Source: Ananas comosus
Taxonomy: Eukaryota > Streptophyta > Magnoliopsida > Poales > Bromeliaceae
Length of the DNA: 64,000 nucleotides
Direction: 5' to 3'
Assembly (NCBI RefSeq): GCF_001540865.1
Contig: NC_033632.1
Location: 5,773,629 to 5,837,628 of the forward strand
In this document: piece by piece, positions 56,413-64,000 of the stretch
How the letters are laid out: each line of letters starts with the position of its first letter
How positions within the stretch are numbered: the stretch's first letter is position 1
The notes under the pieces: generated by a model
Databases searched by the model: none
Seen by the model: only the letters and a program-made list of their open reading frames with translations
What the model was told of the DNA's origin: nothing
Position numbers and translations under genes: made by a program

Positions 56413-57090
56413 TGTGTATCGACGTCGTGGTCGACCGTCGTTGCGGGAGCGTGCACAGTCGACGCGGGAGCGTGCCGTACCTCCCGAGATGCCTGAGCAG
56501 GCAGAGCCCAGTACCTGACCAGATGCGAGTACACTCCCTGATGTGAGGGAACAGTTGGCTGCCTTGACTGAGATGACGAGGCAGTAGGGGGAGTTGTTAC
56601 AGAGGATGTGTGAGAGGTTAGCTCCGTCCCAGAGTACAGTACCAGAGCAGCCAGTTCCACCTCCGTCTACTCCAGTGGCAGCACCAGCTGCAGTAGTACC
56701 CCCACCAGTAGCAGTACCCCCACCAGCTGCAATAGTACCCCCACCAGCGGTAGTTTCCCCAGTGCCAGTTACAGCTTTTGGTAAGGCCCCACAGCTGATT
56801 GAGGCTGAGCAGGAGCGGATGGCTCAGAGACTTGCCCGCTTTCGTCATTTTGATCCGCCGACCTACGATGGCAATTGCGTTGAGGCTTGGGTTGTCGAGG
56901 GCTGGGTCAGCATGATGGAGAAACTATTTGAGGATTTGTTCATTCCTGAGCAGGAGCAGGTACACCTGGGAGTTCACTGCTTGGCAGGTGATGCACATGC
57001 ATGGTGGAGGAGGGTGAGACGAGACTACGGGTTGGTGGCTTTACAGATGAGGTGGGACGAGTTCTGTGGAATGCTATTTGGGATTGGCCC
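56413..57090 (+). pseudogene. Gypsy gag, N-terminal part
   Basis: Reads from YRRRGRPSLRER through a Pro/Val/Ala-rich linker to the retrotransposon Gag block ([28 protein letters not shown]). In-frame stops include TGA near 56517 and TAG at 56585-56587. After about 57085 the text jumps into RT ([16 protein letters not shown]), so the rest of gag, protease and most of RT are deleted. Confidence 0.82.
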
Positions 57091-59222
57091 AGACCGACGA
57101 CGGTGACTGAGGTGAGGAGTTTCCTGGGACTGGTAGGATATTACCGTCGGTTTGTGGAAGGCTTTGCGAAACTTTCCACACCCCTCACTCGATTGACTCG
57201 AAAGGGGATTAGATTCATATAGAGTAAGGATTGTTAGAAGAGCTTCAATGAGTTGAGACAGAGGTTGATGTCAGCTCCTATCCTTGCCCTTCCAGTGATG
57301 GGGAAAGAATTTGTGATCTATAGTGATGCATCGCACAGTGGTTTGGGCTGTATATTGATGCAGCGTGGTAGGGTAATTGCTTATACTTTGCGACAATTAA
57401 AGGATTACGAGAAGAATTACCCTACGCATGATTTGGAGCTTGTCGCGGTAGTTTTTGCCTTGAAGTTGTGGCGGCATTACTTATATGGCGAGCACTGCGA
57501 GGTTTTCACTGACCATAGAAGTAGCAAGTATCTGTTCACCCAGAGAGAATTGAACCTGAGGCAACGCCGGTGGTTGAAATTACTAAAGGACTATGATATT
57601 AGTATTCAGTATCATCTCGGCAAGGCGAATGTGGTGGTAGATGCATTAAGCAGGAAGGCAGTGCAGAGTTTAAGCATGGTGATTACTCAGCAGAGGCCGT
57701 TACTCGAGGAGTTGCAGCGGTTGAGGCTCGAGATTGTGTCCCCTGGGTCTACTGCGAAACTGATGTCTATGATTTTGCAGCCCACTTTGTTGGATAGGAT
57801 CCGAGAGAAGCAGAGTGGAGACCCGCACTTGTTGAGGATTCGAGAGCAGCTAGAGAGGGGACAGGTGGAGGACTTTGTTGTGGACAGTTCGGGAGTACTG
57901 CGGTACAGGAATCGACTGTGTGTGCGTGTGAATTCAGAGATCCGGAAGAATATTTTGAGAGAGGCTCATTGTTCTCCTTATACGGTTCACCCCGGTGGAA
58001 CCAAAATGTATAAGGATTTAAAGGCACAGTTTTGGTAGAATGGAATGAAGAGAGATATTGCCAGATATGTGGCTCAGTGTTTGACTTGCCAACAGGTGAA
58101 GGCAGAGCATCAGATACCTGCTGGCAAGCTTCAGAGTCTGTCAGTGCCCGAGTAGAAATGGGAGCAGATCACAATGGATTTCGTCGTGGGGTTTCCTAGA
58201 GCATAGGGTGGTTTCGATGCTATTTGGGTGATAGTGGACAGACTGACTAAGTCTGCTCACTTCCTACCAGTATAGACCACCTGGTCCAGGGAGAGACTCG
58301 CTCAGTTATATCTGGATGAGATCGTGAGATTGCATGGTGTACCAATCTCGATCGTTTCAGACAGGGACCCGAGGTTTGTTTCGCACTTTTGGAGGAGTCT
58401 TCAGACAGCCTTGGGTACACAGTTGCATTTCACAATGCGTTTCACCCACAGACAGATGGTCAGTCGGAGCGGACCATTCAGACTCTGGAGGACATGCTGA
58501 GGGCATGTGTCCTGTACTTTGGAGGAGGGTGGCATCGACATTTGAGACTGGCTGAGTTTGCGTACAACAACAGTTATCAAACGAGCATCCAGATGGCTCC
58601 GTTTGAGGCGTTGTACGGACGCAGATGTCGACCCCCTTTGTTTTGGAGTGATGTGGGTGAAAGGAAGACGCTGGGGCCTGAGATCTTGCTAGAGGCTGAG
58701 GAAAAGGTTAGAGCAGTACGACGACACCTTTTGACAGCCCAGAGCCGCCAGAGGAGCTACGCCGATACCCGGAGATGAGATTTAGAGTTTCAGGTTGGAG
58801 ATCATGTTTTTCTTAAAGTCTCGCCGTCCAGATGCATACGCAGATTTGGAGTGCATAGAAAGCTCAGTCCATATTTTGTAGGCCCTTTTGAGGTATTAGA
58901 GCGAGTTGGACCAGTTGCCTACAGGATTGCTTTACCCCCACAACTGGCCAGCAATCATGATGTTTTCCACGTCTCGGCTTTGAGAAAGTATGTGTTCGAC
59001 CTCTCCCACGTGATTGACTTCACTTCGCTAGAGCTTGGCAAAGATCTACGGTACGAGGAGAGACCGGTGCGTATTCTTGCTCACGAGACGAAAGAATTGT
59101 GAAACCGGGTCATCCCGTATGTAAAAGTGCAGTGGAGTAATCACGATGAGCGGGAGGCGACTTGGGAGCCGGAGATGGTGATGAGGGAGTCTTACCCCTA
59201 CTTGTTCGATGCCCTGGATTGA
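57091..59222 (+). pseudogene. Gypsy pol remnant: RT end, RNase H, integrase, chromodomain-like end
   Basis: RT thumb/connection ([21 protein letters not shown]), RNase H ([53 protein letters not shown]), integrase zinc-binding region ([24 protein letters not shown]), core ([40 protein letters not shown]), then QVGDHVFLKV, YFVGPFEVLERVGPV and VKVQWSNHDEREATWEPE. It stops at 59220-59222. In-frame nonsense codons: TAG 58036, 58153, 58204, 58273; TGA 58776, 59099; also a TAG near 57220. A frame change lies near 58385. It has the same domain order as the minus-strand element at 28943. Confidence 0.9.
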
Positions 59223-59258
59223 GGTATGTGTTAAGTTTCGATGACGAAACTTTTTGTA

Positions 59259-59269
59259 GTGGGGGAGGA
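59259..59269 (+). other. Polypurine tract of the Gypsy element
   Basis: GTGGGGGAGGA immediately before the 3' LTR start TGTAATATAC. Confidence 0.85.
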
Positions 59270-60048
59270 TGTAATATACTAAACCTTAGCAAATTAGCAA
59301 GGTTACAGTATAAGTTATGTTTGATTGAGTTGGAGACGTTTTGCGCAAAATAAACGTAAAAATGTACTTTGAAACTCAAGATTTATATTGTAGAGGACTA
59401 AAGTTGAATGATGGAGTAGGTGAGGGGCTTTTGGACAATTGCTGCCTTTCAACCTTATCCCCACCGCCTTAATTAGGATAGGGAGGCTGTCAGATTGTAC
59501 TTTTTTACAGATAGTGGGTGATAGACCGGGATAATATAGGTACATATAGCTGTAGATTTATTCCAGCTTTCTTACTATACTTGTTTACATTTGTAGATTT
59601 AGTGGGTGAGCCGTTGGGGTCGGTAGCGGTACCCACTGATGACTACTTTTTGCAGTAGTTCTCACGCCCAGTTATTGGAATCTTTTGCAGAGCCTTCTTC
59701 TTCGGCTGCTGCTGCTGCTGATTCTGACCGTAGAAAGGGAGTCGCGAGTTAGATCCCTTCCAAGTTGCTGCTGAGCTAGAATATACCAGCTACAGGTAGT
59801 GGTAGTTTTTGAGTTCATATACATACTTATGTTGTATCTCGCTAGAGCGAGCGTTTTGTACACCTGGATTTGATGTATGTATAGTGAACTTCTGTTTTTA
59901 TATTTGTTCTCTTTTAGCAGCTCTATACTACTGGTTGTAGTATGGTATGATTACAGGTACAGCTATCGCTTCGTATACAGAAAAAATTTCTTTGTATATG
60001 GCGGATTTATCGGCGTGCCCGGAGAAATGAGTAATCCGGGGCGTGACA
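59270..60048 (+). repeat. 3' LTR of the plus-strand Gypsy element (779 bp, internally deleted)
   Basis: Matches both ends of the 5' LTR, but joins GGGAGGCTGT to CAGATTGTACTTTT at about 59490, lacking some 0.9 kb. Confidence 0.9.
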
Positions 60049-60568
60049 TATTTAATTCTAGATTTTGGTTTAGAAATTAAATTAAAATATAAATTCAATC
60101 AAGTATTTTGAGTTTGTTTTATAAATTTAATTTAAATTTAATTATAAGTTTGAATTTGAATCAAATTAAAAATTAGTTCTATATTTTGAATTGTCACTCA
60201 ATTTTAAATTTTACAATTTTAGAAATTATGCTTAAAATTTTGGCTTATCATCTCAATATTTTGATGTAAAATTTTAATATTTAACTTTTACCTTGAATTT
60301 AAATTATTAATTTAATTTTATGTTTTGAGGTGCATACTCAATTTAAAATTATTTTTCTATTTTATATTTTAGTTTTAATTTTATTTTCATTATTTTTTTA
60401 TAATCAAAATTTTTTAAATATTGAAAGTATGAATCAGCTATATATATCGATTCCGATTGTTATTCTGAACTAAACATATTGAAGGTTTTATCATTTCCAC
60501 TTTCGATTCCTGTCCATTTCAATCAATTCTCATTCCAATTTTATTTCTCATCTTGAACCAATGCGCTC

Positions 60569-61384
60569 TGAAGAGTTTAGACAACGGTTTAAAATTTTTA
60601 GTATTTAAGAAAATAATAAGACTAGTGTGAAAATTCATCCTCCGCTAATCATATAATATCACTTAAATACCCTATGATTTTTATTTTTGTTTTATGTTTC
60701 GTCTTCTGTTAACTTTTTTATTAAACCGGTCACGTGACACACACGTGCGTCAAATATATACAGTAAAAATCGAGTAAAAAAATATGAGACTCCTTCAAAC
60801 AGGCATGCAATTTAGAACTTAATTCTGATCGTTCTTGGAGAGTCCCGAATAGTAAAAGAAAGAAAGAAAAAGAAAATGATTCATGATGCACGTATACGGC
60901 ACGTTACTATTTTACAGGAGAAATTAACGAAATGTGCAAGGAAAAACGAAAATAAAAATCATAAAGCATTTAAATAATGTCGTTTCAGTGATAGTGTAAT
61001 AAAGTAAAATAATGGACAAAACCACGCAGCATATCCGGAGCTTTTACTAAAAAAAAAAAAGAAATTAATCTTGTTTCATGGAATTGACTAAAATAAATTA
61101 GTTTTACAAAGATGTGATTCCCCATAGATCTCACATGTACAGTAGGTGAAAACTCCGAGGACAATACACGTGAGTCCACAATTCACTGCCCCCCTTGTTG
61201 ATTATAAAATACTTGATCGACTGTAGCTGCTTCTAACCGTGTATTTAAAATTTTTTAAAATAAAAAACAATTCTGATCACAACGTTACCAGTCTTGAGCC
61301 CCGCCATTGTAGTTCCTGGTAAAATACAATTCAGAGATAATATCTAATATATATTCTTCAAAATTTTTAATATATATATATATA
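60569..61384. other. Intergenic DNA
   Basis: AT-rich with A runs; no gene or element end recognised. A short TA run and GA run precede the first foldback MITE. Confidence 0.4.
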
Positions 61385-61930
61385 TTGAGAGAGAGAGAGT
61401 GCGGCTAAGATGCTTATGGAAGCACGGAGGGCTCCGTACTTCCACGTTGTTTTCGATGTTCGGACTTACGAATCGACGATCGGCTCCGTTAGACTTGATC
61501 TAGAGTATTTGAAGTATCTAGAAAATAAATTTTGCGATTTTTTGATATTATTTGCCTAGTGATCGCAATGGCTCAAAATCAACGGCTGAAAATAAAAATC
61601 TTACAAAATATGATGATATGACATTAAAATTTTAGATCAAAGTTATTGATCTTGTTTTATATGGTATAAAGAATTTTCTATCAAAATTTCATATGATTTG
61701 AATATTTCTACACCGTTAAACTTGCAGAAGTCACCCGGGCATTAAATTGATGGATTTTGAGCCCTTTCGAATCATAGGCAAATATATCGAAATACAAATT
61801 TATTTTCTAGGTTATTCAAATACTCTAGATCAAACTCTAACGAAAGCCGATCGTCGTTCGAAAGTCGAAATCGAAAACAATAGTGGAAGCAACGGGCAGC
61901 TGTGTTCGATAAGCTATCTAGACGGCATTG
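61385..61930. mobile_element. Foldback MITE, copy 1
   Basis: About 545 bp with roughly 200-bp imperfect inverted arms (GAAGCACGG..GGCTCCGTACTTCC; TTGAAGTATCTAGAAAATAA against TTATTTTCTAGGTTATTCAA) around a short AT-rich core. Bordered by TA runs. Same family as 61976-62555, 62995-63532 and 50931-51420. Confidence 0.75.
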
Positions 61931-61975
61931 TAGTATATATATATATTATATATAATATATATTATATATTTATAT

Positions 61976-62555
61976 AGTGTGCTGGTATGCTTAGGAAGCC
62001 GAGGGTCGTGCTTTCACTTTGTTTTTGATGTGTCGGTGCGAATCGATGATTGGACTCAGTTAGATATTGATCTAGATGTATTTTGAAGAAAAAGTATATA
62101 GAAAATAAATTCTGCGAGTTTTCTTCGATATCATTTGCTTAGTAGATCGAAGGTGGCTCATAATCAACGGGGGGGGGCGGACTAGGAAAATAAAATCTTA
62201 CAAATTTGATGTATGAATTGAACAATTTTAGATCCAAAGTTATGATCTTGTTCTTATATGGTATTAAAGAACTTGTTTTATCAAAATTTTCATGTGATTT
62301 GGAATTTTCTACACCGTTGAACTTGCAACGCGGTCTCAACACGGGCGCCGTGTAGAATTATTGATTTGAGAGCCCCTTCGATTACTAGCGCAATGATATG
62401 GAAAAATCGAAAAGTTTATTTTCTAGGTACTTCAAATACCTGACGATAACTCTAACTGGAGACGATTGATTCGAAAGTCCGAACATCGAAAACGGACTTG
62501 GAAGAGCACGGAAGGGCTTCCGTGGTTCCAAAGCTACCAGCACAACCATTATACA
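61976..62555. mobile_element. Foldback MITE, copy 2
   Basis: Ends TGTGCTGGTA and TACCAGCACA are inverse; interior text parallels copy 1 with many small indels. A G run at 62170. Confidence 0.72.
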
Positions 62556-62561
62556 TATATA

Positions 62562-62923
62562 GGAAAAACTTCAAAAACACCCCCCTGTTGGGTTCGTGCT
62601 TTCTCCTTTAGTAGCACTGTGGTTAAAAGCCGATCAATTTGCCTCGCCCTGTGGTTCGTTTTTCCTTTTTGTTATCAATTTTATTATTATTATTTTTTCT
62701 TAATCAGTGACAAAGTCTAAAATTAAAGATACTAAAGTGAATATTCGATATAATACGATGGTTATCCTGAAGTTTTTGTAATATAATTTAACGAAATATG
62801 TAACGAAAAAGTTCCGAAAAGATAAAATGAAACACAGGGGGGTAAATTGATAGCATTTTAAAACCACAGGTAACTAAATGAGAGATGCACGAAACCACAG
62901 GGGGTGTGGTTTGAAGTTCTCCC
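62562..62923. mobile_element. Second foldback MITE family
   Basis: Ends GGAAAAACTTCAAAAACACC and the inverse of GGGAGAACTTCAAACCACACC; arms match for about 95 bp (TTCGTGC..TCTC, TGTGGTT, GATCAATTTGCC/GGTAAATTGATAG). A TSD is not clear. Confidence 0.7.
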
Positions 62924-62994
62924 ATTAGAAATATATATATATATATATTATATATATAATATATAATATATATATAGTATATACTTATATATAT

Positions 62995-63530
62995 AGTGAT
63001 AGCTACTATGCATCGGCAGCACGGAGCCTTCGTGCTTCCAGCCCTCGTTTTCGATGTTTGCGATTTGATCATTCGATCGGCTCCGTTAAACTTGCTAGGA
63101 TATTTGAAGTATCTAGAAAATAATATGATTACGATCATTTGTGTATTGAACTTGAGGGGCGTCCCGATGAATGATCAAGCTCGGCTGAGGAATGATAAAG
63201 ATTCAAAGAAATAAAGCATTAAGATTTAAGTAGTCGAATGATATAGGGTTATATAGTAGTAAAAGATTTTCTTTATGAAATTTATGTGATTAGTATATTT
63301 CTACACCGTTAAACTTGCAAACGGTCACTACGGCATTGAAATTTGTTGATTTGGTTCATTCCGATACTTAGGCAAATGATTCGATAAAATGATAAAATTT
63401 ATGTTTCTTAGGTACTTCAAATATCTAAATCAAGTTGCTAACGGAACCGATCGACAATTCGAAAGTCGCAACATCGAAAACGAGCTGGAAGCACGGAAGG
63501 CTCCGTGCTTCCGATAGCATAGTAGCCTTA

Positions 63531-63532
<2 letters not shown>
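62995..63532. mobile_element. Foldback MITE, copy 3
   Basis: The left arm GGCTACTATGC-like/GCACGGAGCCTTCGTGCTTCC pairs with the right arm GCACGGAAGGCTCCGTGCTTCC and ATAGCATAGTAGCC. Bordered on both sides by TA runs (62930-62992, 63533-63578). Confidence 0.78.
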
Positions 63533-63579
<47 letters not shown>

Positions 63580-64000
63580 TGTGAGTTTTGAATTTTTTCC
63601 CCTTTTCAAAAATGGCTCTATCTTTTTTATTAATATTTTTATATCCAGTAATTTTTAATTATTTATTTTAAATAAATTTTTAAATAATAATATATTTTTA
63701 AATATAAATATTATGTTTTCGCCATGCCACTTTTGTTGACAAAAATATCATTCATATCCATTATTATCTCTCACGTAGTACGTTCACTAATCACGTAATA
63801 CGTGAAATTAAATTTATCTCCTACTACGCGTTTTCTCAAATATTTTTTTTCTCAAATATAATATCGACCAATCACATAATATTCAAAATACTTTCTAACC
63901 ATCCATCAATTTTGATGGATGGTTACGATGAGAGAGAAAAAAAAAGAAAAAGAAAAAATTGGGTGTCTCACTTTCTCTTCCTTTTGAATTTCTTTTCAAT
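63533..64000. other. TA run and AT-rich DNA to window end
   Basis: TA microsatellite to about 63578, then AT-rich DNA with repeated TCACGTA.TACGT-like words (63770-63805). No gene seen. Confidence 0.5.

Larger units (their letters stand above)
54436..60048 (+). mobile_element. Gypsy chromovirus (Tekay/Del-type), internally deleted, plus strand
   Basis: Flanked by a perfect 5-bp TSD tattt (54431-54435, 60049-60053). The 5' LTR is 54436-56107, the PBS about 56115-56127, truncated gag about 56413-57090, pol remnant 57090-59222, the PPT at 59259-59269 and the 3' LTR 59270-60048. About two thirds of the coding region (gag C-terminus, protease, most of RT) has been lost. The 3' LTR is some 0.9 kb shorter than the 5' LTR. 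Several in-frame stops show decay. Confidence 0.92.
54142..60568. mobile_element. Tourist-like MITE split by a Gypsy insertion
   Basis: The left end GAGTGTATTTGGTTCG (54142) and right end TTGAACCAATGCGCTC (to 60568) are inverse. Sub-terminal text such as CAGAATCGATGAATCC and ATTCTCATTCCAATTTTA fits a PIF/Harbinger-type MITE. Flanking 3-mers are taa and tga. Without the Gypsy element (54436-60048 plus one TSD) the MITE is about 0.8 kb. Confidence 0.6.

Noticed and set aside
55731..59863. Two nearly identical 63-codon minus-strand frames (55731-55922, 59672-59863)
   Set aside because: They are the same part of the two LTRs; not a duplicated gene.

Overview
This is nuclear DNA from a flowering plant, most likely a monocot. 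It holds one multi-exon plant gene with GT-AG introns and a very GC-rich glycosyltransferase reading frame of the kind usual in commelinid monocots. The rest is a dense mosaic of LTR retrotransposons, LINEs, hAT and PIF/Harbinger elements, MITEs and long AT runs. Pineapple or a relative would fit, but the sequence alone cannot prove it. There is no bacterial operon, CRISPR array, rRNA or tRNA gene that I can support.

Layout. 1-1.1 kb: relic of a Mutator-like (MULE) transposase on the minus strand. 1.25-9.1 kb: decayed Sirevirus-like Copia element with a 5' LTR, a PBS and a gag that is split exactly inside its zinc knuckle by a solo Gypsy LTR. Pol is missing, and an envelope-like reading frame has its N-terminal part inverted in place. 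9.1-10.1 kb: hAT-like end and a 5'-truncated LINE on the minus strand. 10.6-18.15 kb: essentially complete L1-type LINE with a perfect 15-bp target-site duplication.

18.99-27.96 kb (minus): the only apparently intact host gene, an eight-exon monodehydroascorbate reductase with a C-terminal membrane anchor, as in the peroxisomal membrane isoform. Three small transposon insertions lie in its introns. 28.2-32.3 kb: old reading frame cut by an internally deleted Tekay/Del-type Gypsy element (minus) with a perfect 5-bp TSD; its deletion boundary carries a 55-bp inversion. 32.3-38.0 kb: LTR-derived DNA, a 658-bp perfect (AT)n run and a Copia LTR whose U3 carries many GGGCGCCC palindromes.

39.2-40.3 kb: hAT-like MITE nested in a foldback MITE. 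41.7-42.1 kb: AT-rich minisatellite. 43.8-45.1 kb (minus): UDP-glycosyltransferase pseudogene. 45.3-47.1 kb: a hAT-type element and a Tourist MITE, both with TSDs. 47.6-49.9 kb: truncated Gypsy LTR. 50-54 kb: MITEs and another LTR. 54.1-60.6 kb: a Tourist-like MITE interrupted by a Gypsy element (54436-60048, TSD tattt) with unequal LTRs and a large gag-pol deletion. 61.4-63.5 kb: three copies of one foldback MITE plus a second foldback family.

The window is mainly a record of layered insertion, deletion and local inversion. Its most unusual structural points are two in-place inversions inside element ORFs and arrays of palindromic CpG-containing motifs in the U3 regions of LTRs from different families. 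I saw no convincing undescribed biochemical system.
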